Source: Streptomyces altiplanensis (GTDB lineage Bacteria > Actinomycetota > Actinomycetes > Streptomycetales > Streptomycetaceae). From it: a DNA stretch of 34,128 bases. Of this stretch, positions 24,291 through 33,149 are shown piece after piece (the stretch's first letter is position 1; each line of letters starts with the position of its first letter). Position numbers and translations under genes: made by a program. The stretch is taken from contig RHMC01000075.1 in NCBI GenBank assembly GCA_003719395.1, forward strand, positions 1 to 34,128, written 5' to 3'. A model generated the notes under the pieces. It saw only the letters and a list, made by a program, of their open reading frames with translations. It had not been told where the DNA came from and did not search any database.

Positions 24291-26054
24291 TCAAGATCTG
24301 GCTGTCAGGTCGTGTGCGACCAGGCGTGCGTACCTGCCGTCCGCCGCCATGAGTTCCTCGTGGGTGCCCCGCTCCGTGATCCGCCCTCGGTGCAGCACCA
24401 CGACGAGGTCGGCGTCCCGGACAGTGGACAGGCGGTGCGCGATGCTGATGCGGGTCCGGCCCGCGACGGCCTCGCAGAGTGCCGCCTGTACCTTGTGCTC
24501 GGTGCGCGTGTCCAGCGCGCTCGTGGCTTCGTCGAGGACGAGCACGGCCGGGTCGCGGAGCAACGTCCGGGCGAGCGCCAGCCGCTGCCTCTCACCTCCC
24601 GAGAAGCGGTAGCCGCGCTCGCCGAGGACCGTGTCGTAGCCGTCCGGCAATTGGACGATGGTGTCGTGTACCTGCGCAGTACTCGTGGCACGCAGGATGT
24701 CGTCGACGGTGGCGTCGTTCTTCGCGAAGCGGAGGTTCTCCCAGATCGACGCATGGAAGAAGTGGGATTCCTGCGACACCACGCCCACGGTCCGGGCCAG
24801 TGACGCGAAGGACACGTCGCGCACGTCCACACCGTCGATCAGAACGCGGCCCTTGGACGCGTCGTAGAGTCTCGGCAGCAGGTAGCCCAGTGTCGTCTTC
24901 CCCGATCCGGTCTCCCCCACGATCGCCACGTGCATGCCCGCCGACACGTTCAGGTCCACGTCTTGGAGGGCCGGTCCGGTCCCTGCCCCGTCGTACGCGA
25001 AGGTGACCTGCTCGAACCGGACGTGTCCGCGCGGTGCATCCAGCACGACCGGCTCGGGCGCCTCCGCGATGTCGGGCTCGAGGTCAAGGTAGGCGAGGAC
25101 CCGCTCGAACAGCCCGAGCGACGCCTGCACCTGCACCCCGGTGGTAAGGAGTCCGGCGGCGGGCCACAGCAGGGCCTGCTGGAGGGCGACGAACGCGACC
25201 AGTGTGCCGAGGGACGCGGTACCACCGACTCCCGGCACCACCCCGGCCACCCAGTACAGCAGGGCGGGTACGGAGGCCATCACCATGCCGATCAGCGAGA
25301 GCCGCCACCGGCCCGCCACCGCCGTGCTCACCTCGGCCTCCGCCAGACCGGCCGACGCACCGCGGAACCTGTCCGTCAGAGTGGGCGCAGCCCCCATGGT
25401 GCGGCTGAGGAGTATTCCGCCGACTGAGAGGGAGTCACCGATCATCCCCGCCATGGCTGCCATGCGGCGTTGCTTCTCACGCGTCATGTCGAGGCGCTCC
25501 TTGCCCACGTGGTCGCTGATCCACGCGAAGAGCGCGAGCATGGGGAGGCACACCGCCGCCAGGCGCCAGTCGAGCACCAGCATGGACGTGGAGATCGCCA
25601 GGACGCTGGTGAGATGGGAGACCAGAGAGGTAGCTGCCGTGGTCACGGTGGACTGTGTACCGCCCACGTCGTGCAGGATCCGGGACTGCATCTCTCCGGC
25701 GGAGTGGTCGGTGAAGAACCGCAACGACATGCTCTGCAACCGCGCGTGGACGCCGGTCCTCAGGTCGTGCATCACCCCCTGTCCCATCCTGGTCGAGATC
25801 AGGGTCTGCCATGCGTCGAGGGCGTTGGTGACGACGGCCACGGCGACCATGCCGAGCGCTAGCACGGTCAGCAACCCCGGGCGCTGCTGCGGCAGCGCCA
25901 CGTCCAGGATGCCCTTGAGGAGGAACGGCCAGGTGATCGACACCAGGGCGTCCACGACCAGGAGGAGGACGAGCAGCCACAGGCTCCGGCGGTAGGGCAT
26001 GAACAGACCCGCGATCCGGCGCCACGGCCTGTCCGGCCGGGCCGCCACGGTCAT
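24291..26054 (-). CDS. lanT: ABC transporter, fused permease-ATPase (lanthipeptide exporter)
   Basis: 587 residues: an N-terminal six-helix ABC_membrane domain (from LWLLVLLLVVDALVSITWPF) and a C-terminal ATPase with Walker A GETGSGKTT, Q-loop VVSQESHFF, signature SGGERQRLALAR, Walker B VLVLDEATSALD and H-loop IAHRLSTV. No N-terminal C39 peptidase domain is present, so leader removal must be done by another protease. The start ATG overlaps the stop of the upstream gene (ATGA); the open frame further upstream to 26306 is a shadow. Position between the SpaB_C-like gene and GNAT makes export of, or immunity to, the lanthipeptide the likely role. Confidence 0.9.
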   Translation of the reverse strand: MTVAARPDRPWRRIAGLFMPYRRSLWLLVLLLVVDALVSITWPFLLKGILDVALPQQRPGLLTVLALGMVAVAVVTNALDAWQTLISTRMGQGVMHDLRTGVHARLQSMSLRFFTDHSAGEMQSRILHDVGGTQSTVTTAATSLVSHLTSVLAISTSMLVLDWRLAAVCLPMLALFAWISDHVGKERLDMTREKQRRMAAMAGMIGDSLSVGGILLSRTMGAAPTLTDRFRGASAGLAEAEVSTAVAGRWRLSLIGMVMASVPALLYWVAGVVPGVGGTASLGTLVAFVALQQALLWPAAGLLTTGVQVQASLGLFERVLAYLDLEPDIAEAPEPVVLDAPRGHVRFEQVTFAYDGAGTGPALQDVDLNVSAGMHVAIVGETGSGKTTLGYLLPRLYDASKGRVLIDGVDVRDVSFASLARTVGVVSQESHFFHASIWENLRFAKNDATVDDILRATSTAQVHDTIVQLPDGYDTVLGERGYRFSGGERQRLALARTLLRDPAVLVLDEATSALDTRTEHKVQAALCEAVAGRTRISIAHRLSTVRDADLVVVLHRGRITERGTHEELMAADGRYARLVAHDLTARS

Positions 26055-27030
26055 CGCTCGCCCCCTGCCGGCGCGCTCAGAGCTTCGGCGATCGCCGTCT
26101 GCCAGGACATCGGCAGGCCAGCCCGGTTCCAATGGAAGACGATGAGGAAGGCGGCTGCCTCGCGCGGGCCCACCACAGCGTGCCGGGTGCCGAAGTACTC
26201 CTCGTGCCAGCGTGCGCAGGGCGTGGCCACCGCGGTCTTGTACTCCTCGATCCGCGCGAGGGTGCGGTCGTCCGCCGCCCGTGTCAGCCCACCGGGCCCG
26301 GACCACGCGTCACGTAGGCCGTCCGCGATCCGCTGCCAGTCGTCCGGCACGGTGTCACCGAACGCGCGGCCGGCCCGCCGGCGCAGGACCTGCCAGACAT
26401 GGCCGTCTTCCCAGCCCACGATGCCCAGTGCGTCGAACAGGACCCGGATCATCAGCAGTGATACGGCCCATGCCGGAGCCTGCTCCTGTGTCGAGCCGTG
26501 GTGACGCGCCCAGTACAACGAGTCCGCCGTGAAGATGCGGTGGACGAACCCCATGGAACTCTCACCTCCGAATAGATGCGACTCGGGCTCGTAGAAGGCG
26601 CGGCCCCAGCTCTCGACGTGGCCCTGCAGGCACAGGCGCTCCCACTCCGTCACGGCAACCTCGTCCAATTCGTCCTCCCGGCCGGCCGGCACAAGAAGCG
26701 CACGCGCAGGACCGGTCCTTTGCGTACGAAGAAGAAGTCCTCGGCGGCGTCCGCGTCCAGGTGGGCGACGGCAAGTCGGGCAAGCCGGGTATACACCTCA
26801 CCAATGGCCGCGGGGCGTGTCTGCAGCCGGTACTCCAGCCAGCGCACCGCATCGGGTGCGCAGATCGCCGCACGACCGCCATCGAGGAACCGCCGCGCCA
26901 CCCGTGCGAACTGCGAGCTCCCGTCCGCCGTGTCGGCTTCCAGCAGATCGGCGACACGGCGCAGGAAGGCGGGCAGCCCGTCCGCTGGCATCAAGGGACC
27001 GGGAAGTTGAAGACTGGGAAGCTCGTCCAT
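26051..27030 (-). CDS. SpaB_C/thiopeptide-type bacteriocin biosynthesis domain protein, frameshifted
   Basis: Stand-alone relative of the LanB glutamate-elimination domain, often found in FxLD and related clusters. The N-terminal part (from ATG 27030, GAAGGGGA upstream) includes AAEDFFFVRKGPVLRVRFLC, the standard FxRKxPxLRLRF motif. The frame then breaks at a CCGGCCGGCC run (26680-26690) and resumes as GREDELDEVAVTEWERLC, GHVESWGRAFYEPESHLFGG and SSMGFVHRIFTADS, the classical second half. Repaired length is about 326 residues. It starts just after the LanC stop and overlaps the ABC gene by ATGA. It may assist dehydration or carry out another tRNA-dependent step; precise function unknown. Confidence 0.82.
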
Positions 27031-27047
27031 GATCACGTCCCCTTCCC

Positions 27048-28421
27048 TCATGCCACCATCAGGGCGGCTTCCCACGGGACCCGTGGCTCCGGGCCCGCGT
27101 ACGTGTCCAGGGCCAAAGCGATGCCCGCGGCACCCTCCAGGAGACCGGGATAGTCCCCGCCGGCTACCGATCCGCGTACGGGAACGACGTAACCGAACGG
27201 CCGCCCGGGATCGAAGGTGCTGAGGAGCATTTCCACGAGTGTGTCGCGCACCGGTACGACCAAATCCGCCAGCGGCCCGTCGGTGAAGAAGCGCAACATG
27301 GTCAACATGCCTGCCGTCCCGTGGCACAGTCCCTGGTCCCGAAGACGCCAGTCCTCAATCGGGGCGCGTACCACTGCACGTACCGAGTCCTCGGCGAGTT
27401 GCGTCCAGCCCGATTCGTCGAAGGCCTCACCGGCCAGTTGGAGGGCCCTCGAGACTCCTGGTGCGGCGTAGCACCACGCCGCGCGCCGGGGGGCGGGCAC
27501 CGGTGCGCCCCGCAGCCACTGCTCCCGCGAGACGTGGTCCGCCCAGCCGATGCCGTACGCGTCGGTGTACGCGGCGCGGCGCAGATGGGAAACGATGGCC
27601 GAAGCCGCCCGGCGCTGCCCCTGCACGCGCACCCCCTGCCGGAAGGCCACGGACAGCAGTGCAAGGGGGCCGGCGATGCCGTGCGCGAGCCCGAGGTTCA
27701 GATGCCCGTGCTCCTCGACATCGGGTGTGACGCGAGCGGTGAGCGAGGGCGGGCCGTCGCACCACAGACCCGGCAGAGGGCCGGAGGGCGTCGGCACGGT
27801 CCCGGCCATACGCACGAGCGCGGCCAGCACTTCTTCGAGCGGGGCGCGCAGGGTGTCGCCGCGCAGCAGCATGTAGCGGCCCATGCCGGCCAGCCCTTCG
27901 ACGGCGTCGTACCGCACCATCCCGCCGATCGGCCGCTGTCCGATGTCCCGGCACAGACGTGCGGCGTGCTGCGCCACGGTCCGGTCGAGGGACGCCAGGG
28001 CGCCGGTGTAGCCACCGGTGACCCGGTGCGCCATCTCCAGGCCGAAGGCGAGGCCGGTCAAATCGCCGACGATGCCGTAACTGGGGCGGCGCGACCGGCC
28101 AAGCAGGTCGGCGGCCCGGCTCAGGTGACGGTGCGCCGCGATCGCGAAGCCACGGTGCCGGTTCGCCCTCGTGGTGCACAGCACGGCGAGACCCGCATGG
28201 CCCCGTCCAAAGGAGACCGGTCCCCAGGCGAGGGGTTCCGACGCAGGTGCGCCGGGCACACCGGCCAGGGCGGCCACCTCGACCGGGTCGAGGAGGCGCT
28301 CGGTGAGGAGGTCGGCTAGCTGCCCCGCGCGGTCCCGGTGGCGCGGCGGGAGAGCCGTCGTCCCGGGCGGGTGCGCCAGCGTCTCAGGCAGGTGGGTCAT
28401 TGTCTCGGGCAGGCGGGTCAT
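27048..28421 (-). CDS. lanC: Lanthipeptide cyclase LanC
   Basis: Zinc enzyme adding Cys thiols to dehydro-residues to form (methyl)lanthionine rings. 457 residues in an alpha-barrel pattern with repeated GxxG segments: FGRGHAGLAVL, LAHGIAGPLALLS, WCYAAPGVSRAL, LCHGTAGMLTML and LLEGAAGIALALD. Zinc ligands Cys317, Cys366 and His367 are all present. The start ATG overlaps the LanB stop (ATGA), showing coupled translation. The N-terminus has a short repeat (MTRLPETMTHLPETLAHPPG) that is not conserved in the family. The open frame beyond 28421 is the LanB region read out of frame. Confidence 0.95.
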   Translation of the reverse strand: MTRLPETMTHLPETLAHPPGTTALPPRHRDRAGQLADLLTERLLDPVEVAALAGVPGAPASEPLAWGPVSFGRGHAGLAVLCTTRANRHRGFAIAAHRHLSRAADLLGRSRRPSYGIVGDLTGLAFGLEMAHRVTGGYTGALASLDRTVAQHAARLCRDIGQRPIGGMVRYDAVEGLAGMGRYMLLRGDTLRAPLEEVLAALVRMAGTVPTPSGPLPGLWCDGPPSLTARVTPDVEEHGHLNLGLAHGIAGPLALLSVAFRQGVRVQGQRRAASAIVSHLRRAAYTDAYGIGWADHVSREQWLRGAPVPAPRRAAWCYAAPGVSRALQLAGEAFDESGWTQLAEDSVRAVVRAPIEDWRLRDQGLCHGTAGMLTMLRFFTDGPLADLVVPVRDTLVEMLLSTFDPGRPFGYVVPVRGSVAGGDYPGLLEGAAGIALALDTYAGPEPRVPWEAALMVA

Positions 28422-31400
28422 CGGGGCCCCTTCGTTCCGCGGCCGTCCGCGAGGTGGGCTCGAGCGACGTGGCCCAGGAGCATGCCGGCCTTGCGCTCGG
28501 CAGCCACGTCTGCGCCCACCAGGCGGTTGTGCTGCATGTGGAGGAGCGACAGCACGGCGAGGTCCCGGCGGCGGGTGCCGGCGGCGCCATCGCGCAGCGC
28601 CTGGAGCCGGTCGCCGAGCCGGGCCACGGTCCCGGACCCCTGCCATGTCTCGTGCAGTCGGCGCAGCCCCAGGACCTGTTCCAGACGGGCCGCCGTCGCG
28701 CCCGGCCGGACCAGACGCATGGCCTCGTGCACGTCCTGACGTGTGACCGTGCCGTCGTTGCTCCGCGGGAACGCGGTCGCGGCCCAGCGCAGCCAGTCCC
28801 AGGAGCCGAGCGACTCCAGCAGCAGCGCGTGGTTGGCGACGATGAGCTGTGCCCGGGGCGCGGCGCACCTGCCGGTGCCGACCACAGTGAGCTGTGCCAG
28901 GGCCAGCTGGCTGTCCAGGCAGAAGACCGGCTCGGCGGCGGCGAGCGCCTCGGGCCCCCCGTAGCGGGCGACCTCGGGTTCGTACGCCGCCAGCGCGAAC
29001 TGGCGGATCAGGCCGTCCTTGCGCAACCGTTCCAAGTGTGCGCACAGCCGGGTACGCACGTCTTCGGCGGCCTGTGCGGAGGTGGGCAGCAGCCGCAGGC
29101 GGACCTGCGGCTCGGGGGCGTAGTACCGGCTGAAGAACCACTGGTCCAGGTCGGGAGCGACCTCGCGTACCAGCCGACCGAGGGCGCCGATGAGCTGGTC
29201 GTGGGACTCGGGGATGGCCAGCAGTTGGGCGTACAACCAGGCACGTCCCGGCGAGTGCATGGGGACGGCGCTGATCACGGGTGGGCTGTCGCGGTAGGCG
29301 GACTGGTGGGCGTCGTGCGTACCGCGCTTGCCCGAGAGCGGTACGACCACCTCGTTGGCCCTGCCACCGGACCATCCGTACGATCCGAGATCGCCCGGGC
29401 TCTCCGTCACGGTGACCGATCCGTTGCCGAGGTCGCGGCGGAACATCTCCCGATGGAGGCCGTCGGTCAGGTCGAGTTCGTACACCTGGTCCGCCCGGGC
29501 GACGCAGACGCGGCCCGGGACCTTGTACTCCCGACGCCAACGGTCGAGGGCGGTGTTCCATCCGGTGCGGGCCGAGGCGTTCTCGCGGAGCTCGGGTCCG
29601 GGATTCCAGGTAAGCGGGGAGAGGATTACCCGCCCCATGCGTACCCTCGGCAGCCAGGGCGAGGCGCCGTACCCGGCCCAGTCCCACAGCTGGAGCCTTT
29701 TGGTGCGTCCGGTGTGCCGCAGGTCGTTGAGGAGGCGGGCGAGGTTGGGAGCCTGGTCCTCCAGGTTCAGCTTGTGCGGGAGCACGGGGTGCACTTCCCG
29801 GCCCGTTTGGGCACACACCAGCCGCAGCCGCTCCTCGTCGGCGACCACGAGCAGTTCGCGCCAGTCGATGGACGTGACGGCGGTGGTGTGGGGGAAACGT
29901 CCGATCGCGATCTCGTAGGGCGCCAGGAGCGGGACCTGGGCGACGTTGAGGCTCCGGGCGGACCGGGTGCGGAAGGCGAGCTGCGCGGTGATGCCATCCC
30001 CGTCACTGCCACCGTCTCCGCCGGTCCGGGCATGCGACATGAGTCGGCCAACGCCCTCCTCGATGCCCGCGAGGCCGGCGAAGCGGCCCATCGACGCGCC
30101 CGCGGTCGCCGACCCGAGCATGGGAGACACCAGCAGCAGGAAGTTCCCCCTGTCCAGGTCCACGACGGAGTCGGACAGCAGTTGCAGGCAGAGCTCCAGC
30201 GACGGCGGCGGCTCGGCGGGGCCGGTGGTCAGACGGCCGACGGCTTCCTCGTCGAGGACGATCTCGCGGTCTGGACGGAGTATGCCCTTCTGGACGAGGT
30301 CGGCGACCACGGCTTGCCGGTACGGGTCGACCGTGTTCTTGACGATGCCGGCCTGGAGCAGCAGGCGGCCGTTGCGCGCGGCGCGCGGGTTCTTGTAGCC
30401 GACGGGGAACCCCAGGCCGCTGTGCGGGGCAACGAGTTCGGGCAGTCGGGCAGCGCCCCCCTCTCCATAGCGCTCCACAAAGGCTTCGTAGTAGGCGCGC
30501 ATCTCCGGGTGGAGGCGGCCCTCCGGCGACATCCTCCACAGCGCGGCGGCGCACTTCTCCACCTCGCGCAGGACGGCCCGTGGGAGTGTGACGTCCGCTC
30601 CCACGCGCAGATCGACCTGTGCGACGGGATGCGTGCTCTCACCAATCCGGCGGGCGGCCGCGACCGCCCGGCGCCAATGCTTCGCGCCGGAGCCCACCGG
30701 CTCGTCGGTGTACTCGATGAGGGCCTCACGAACGTCGGCGAGGGCGGCACGTTCCTCGGGGACCGCGGCGAGGAGGCTGAGCGTGCGGTCGAGGAGGGCC
30801 TCGTCCATGGCCCGAGCCGCGAGTTCGGTGAGGAGCACCTCGCTCCGGACCAGGCTCAGTAACAGGTCATCGAGGGTGCTCACCGGTACCTGGGGGAACT
30901 CGGTGCCGGCCGCCTCCAGCAGCGCCGTGTACGTCACGGGGCGCCGGGCTGCGTTCAGGATCCATCGCAGGACACGGGTGTGACGCAACGAGACCTCCTG
31001 GCCCGCGTGTCCGGCGCGGGCGCTGTCCGTCCGGGCGGACGCGGTGACGTACGGCAGGACGAGCCGCTCCCCCCTGGTGGTGCAGAGGTCGTTGGCGACC
31101 ACCTCCAGCCTGTGGCGGATGGCCGGGACCTCAAGCCAGCGCGTGACCATGTCGGCGAACCAGCCCGCGTCCAGCCGGGTGGCCTTGCGGTCGTGGGAGG
31201 ACCAGGTGACCTGGGCGCGGGGGCCCACCTCGACGGGCGCCACCCCTGCCTGCAGCCCGAAGGGCGTCGGCCGGCTGGCGCTCCGCAGTGCGTAGCGCGT
31301 GAGGGACATGGCTGTGCTCAACAGCCGTTTGCGCGGCACGGCGGCGCCGCTTCCGATTTTCTCCGCCGTGGACATCAGAGATCCGCTGGATATGTCCACC

Positions 31401-31576
31401 GCTTCACACAGATCGGCGCGCCCCAGCATTTTCCGTATCGCGGAGAGAAGGTCCTCGTCACCGGGAATTTCCGGCCCGAAGCAAGGTGGAGAATCGCGTA
31501 CGTCTTCGTTTCGTGGTTGGGCCGCCAACCGCAGAAGGAGAGGGCTGGTGGCCTCGAATTCATGGTCTGTCTTCAT
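28418..31576 (-). CDS. lanB: Lanthipeptide dehydratase LanB (full-length, class I)
   Basis: 1052 residues. Uses glutamyl-tRNA to glutamylate Ser/Thr of the precursor and eliminates glutamate. The N-terminal glutamylation domain shows LTRYALRSASRPTPFGLQAG (family motif RPTPFGLFAG). Later segments YGEGGAARLPELVAPHSGLG and GRVILSPLTWNP fit the domain. The C-terminal elimination domain (SpaB_C) begins near AWLYAQLLAIPESHDQLIGA, with WFFSRYYAPEPQVRLRLLP and FCLDSQLALAQL following. No frame breaks. It follows the precursor gene by 115 bases, across a strong hairpin, and overlaps lanC. Confidence 0.95.
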   Translation of the reverse strand: MKTDHEFEATSPLLLRLAAQPRNEDVRDSPPCFGPEIPGDEDLLSAIRKMLGRADLCEAVDISSGSLMSTAEKIGSGAAVPRKRLLSTAMSLTRYALRSASRPTPFGLQAGVAPVEVGPRAQVTWSSHDRKATRLDAGWFADMVTRWLEVPAIRHRLEVVANDLCTTRGERLVLPYVTASARTDSARAGHAGQEVSLRHTRVLRWILNAARRPVTYTALLEAAGTEFPQVPVSTLDDLLLSLVRSEVLLTELAARAMDEALLDRTLSLLAAVPEERAALADVREALIEYTDEPVGSGAKHWRRAVAAARRIGESTHPVAQVDLRVGADVTLPRAVLREVEKCAAALWRMSPEGRLHPEMRAYYEAFVERYGEGGAARLPELVAPHSGLGFPVGYKNPRAARNGRLLLQAGIVKNTVDPYRQAVVADLVQKGILRPDREIVLDEEAVGRLTTGPAEPPPSLELCLQLLSDSVVDLDRGNFLLLVSPMLGSATAGASMGRFAGLAGIEEGVGRLMSHARTGGDGGSDGDGITAQLAFRTRSARSLNVAQVPLLAPYEIAIGRFPHTTAVTSIDWRELLVVADEERLRLVCAQTGREVHPVLPHKLNLEDQAPNLARLLNDLRHTGRTKRLQLWDWAGYGASPWLPRVRMGRVILSPLTWNPGPELRENASARTGWNTALDRWRREYKVPGRVCVARADQVYELDLTDGLHREMFRRDLGNGSVTVTESPGDLGSYGWSGGRANEVVVPLSGKRGTHDAHQSAYRDSPPVISAVPMHSPGRAWLYAQLLAIPESHDQLIGALGRLVREVAPDLDQWFFSRYYAPEPQVRLRLLPTSAQAAEDVRTRLCAHLERLRKDGLIRQFALAAYEPEVARYGGPEALAAAEPVFCLDSQLALAQLTVVGTGRCAAPRAQLIVANHALLLESLGSWDWLRWAATAFPRSNDGTVTRQDVHEAMRLVRPGATAARLEQVLGLRRLHETWQGSGTVARLGDRLQALRDGAAGTRRRDLAVLSLLHMQHNRLVGADVAAERKAGMLLGHVARAHLADGRGTKGPR

Positions 31577-31624
31577 TGCCCGCGTTCCCCGCTGTGAAGT
31601 CTCGTTCCGTGCTCGGCCGCTAGG

Positions 31625-31662
31625 GCCGCCGCCCGCCCGCGGAGCTGCGGGCGGGCGGCGGC
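31625..31662 (-). terminator. Intra-operon hairpin between precursor and lanB
   Basis: Perfect 16-bp GC-only stem (31625-31640 with 31647-31662; left arm GCCGCCGCCCGCCCGC), loop GGAGCT, no T-tract. It stands 29 bases after the precursor stop. Such partial terminators give an excess of precursor mRNA over enzyme mRNA in RiPP operons and may stabilise the precursor transcript's 3' end. Confidence 0.75.
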
Positions 31663-31691
31663 AGAGTGCCGACGGTGTCGGCCTACCGAGC

Positions 31692-31898
31692 TCAGGCGCA
31701 GCAGATGGGGCCCATCATCTGGTTCACCGCGTAGTGGCCGGAGGTGAGCACTGGCCCCTCCGGGCAGGTGACGTTGGTGAAGCCGGCCTCCGGAGCCAGC
31801 GGGCCGTTCGGGTCACCGGTGACGGCGAGCTGGATCTCGAGGTCGAATTCCGAGAGGTCAGCGGTCGCGGCGTCGTCGAGCAGCATGGCGGCAGTCAT
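31692..31898 (-). CDS. lanA: FxLD-type lanthipeptide precursor peptide
   Basis: 68 residues from ATG 31898, with GGAG seven bases upstream (31906-31909). The leader contains the FDLEI motif (EFDLEIQLAVTGDPNGP), the recognition element of FxLD-family and related LanB substrates, here with Glu in place of the final Asp. The core, roughly APEAGFTNVTCPEGPVL then TSGHYAVNQMMGPICCA, has three Cys (one after Thr, two adjacent at the end) and three Thr plus one Ser that could be dehydrated, allowing up to three thioether rings. The C-terminal CCA is unusual. First gene of the operon. The leader cleavage site is uncertain; no dedicated protease gene is seen. Confidence 0.88.
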   Translation of the reverse strand: MTAAMLLDDAATADLSEFDLEIQLAVTGDPNGPLAPEAGFTNVTCPEGPVLTSGHYAVNQMMGPICCA

Positions 31899-31956
31899 AA
31901 GTGAACTCCATGTTAGAGGCGCTTCGGAAATCTGCTTCTCCGTCGCTTGCGGAATC

Positions 31957-31986
31957 AAGTTAGATCGCCGATCCCGGCATCGTCAA
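31957..31986 (-). promoter_or_regulatory. Predicted promoter of the lanthipeptide operon
   Basis: On the minus strand, TTGACG (31981-31986) and TAACTT (31957-31962) are separated by 18 bases, close to the vegetative sigma consensus. The start of transcription would fall near 31950, giving a leader of about 50 bases before the precursor ATG. Just upstream is an AT-rich inverted repeat TTTTTTCG (31994-32001) / CGAAAAAA (32012-32019), unusual in this GC-rich DNA and possibly an UP-element or operator. Confidence 0.45.
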
Positions 31987-32019
31987 CTGCAATTTTTTTC
32001 GTTTTTCAGATCGAAAAAA

Positions 32020-32880
32020 GGCATACCGAGGCACCGTATCCAATAACACTTGAACACGGTTTACAGGTGGGGATTAATTCATACGCCGGTTCCGTACCGC
32101 TCGCGCGACGGAATGCGCTACGAGCCTCCGGTGCCACACCGTCCGGCCGACCGTGGCTCTGCCGTCACTGTCCTACCCCCCTTGGCCGTTCCCGCGCCCC
32201 CTGCTTCGATCCACACCGCCGGTATCGTCCTGGTCGGGAACGTTCGCCGCCGGGTGGTCGGCCGCCGACACTTCGGCTACCGGGTGACGGTGGGCGGTGT
32301 TGGCGCACTTGGTTTCCATACCTTGCCGCCCACGCGGATCACTGCACATTCTGGATCACCTGCAAGATCAAGCATTGCGAGAGGCAGCAGAACGTACATA
32401 TGCGCACAAACCGGGATGACAGCGCGCTCACAACCGAGCCTGCTGCACTGAGCGCGCGGCTATGCGGATGAACGCGGCGGCGGGCCGGACGGGGCGCAGC
32501 GGGCCGCGTGGCCTGCCAAGCCCGCGGTGTCGTTGATCGGGATCGGGATCGCGAGGATTGCGCAGGATGTGGAGGGCAGCAGCGTACGCGGCGCGTCGGA
32601 GGGGGCCACCGCCGTGAGCCGAAGCGGAGAAGGTACTGCGCTGATTGCTCGGGTGACGCCGCAGATGGGCACGCAAAAAAAGAGCGGCTCGGACGTCTCG
32701 CGCACCCAGGGGTCCGATGGACCGTAGTCTGCGGTGTCATGGCTCATGCAACTCATGCAAGTCGAAGGCCACTTGCGCTTACAGGGCCAATCCCCAGGGA
32801 TTGGTCCGGCGATGGAGTCAGTTCCTCTCCCCTTCCCCGGAACCTCGTCGCCCACCTCGGCCACTTGTTGGCCGGGCGCG
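32020..32880. other. Intergenic stretch without recognisable genes
   Basis: Open frames here (for example 32050-32451 plus and 32339-32740 minus) have no ribosome sites, no family motifs and overlap each other; I read them as chance frames in GC-rich DNA. Nothing else is recognised until the IS5-type remnant begins near 32885. Confidence 0.5.
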
Positions 32881-32884
32881 GTCC

Positions 32885-33131
32885 GCTGAAGTGCTGGGCA
32901 GACAAGGCCTACCAGGGCGCCGACCGTCACGTCCGCGTGCCGTTCTGGGGCCGCCGGCTCAAGCGATGGAAGCGACGCCACAACAGCAGCCACGCCAAGA
33001 TCCGCTGCCTCGTCGAGCAGGCCATGGCCTTCCTCAAGGGCTGGCGCCTGCTCCGAAAACTCCGCTGCAGCACCAACCGCATCACCGAGATCGTGAAGGC
33101 CGTCCTCGTCCTTCAACTCGCCTCAACCTGA
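32885..33131 (+). pseudogene. IS5-type (DDE_Tnp_4) transposase C-terminal remnant
   Basis: LKCWADKAYQGADRHVRVPF, then SSHAKIRCLVEQAMAFLKGW and RLLRKLRCSTNRITEIVKAV, ending VLQLAST. This includes the DKAYQG segment with the second catalytic Asp and the C-terminal Glu region of IS5-group transposases. The first half of the protein is missing. It is related to, and in the same orientation as, the remnant at 38-316. Confidence 0.8.
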
Positions 33132-33149
33132 GGTTGAAAAGCCTCAGCA

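Noticed and set aside
27048..29816. LanC as a 922-residue protein starting in lanB
   Set aside because: Residues before MTRLPET are an out-of-frame reading of lanB; the ATG at 28421 overlaps the LanB stop and gives a normal LanC length.
28400..30862. Plus-strand frame of 820 residues opposite lanB
   Set aside because: Antisense shadow; the LanB reading frame has clear domain motifs and the plus frame none.
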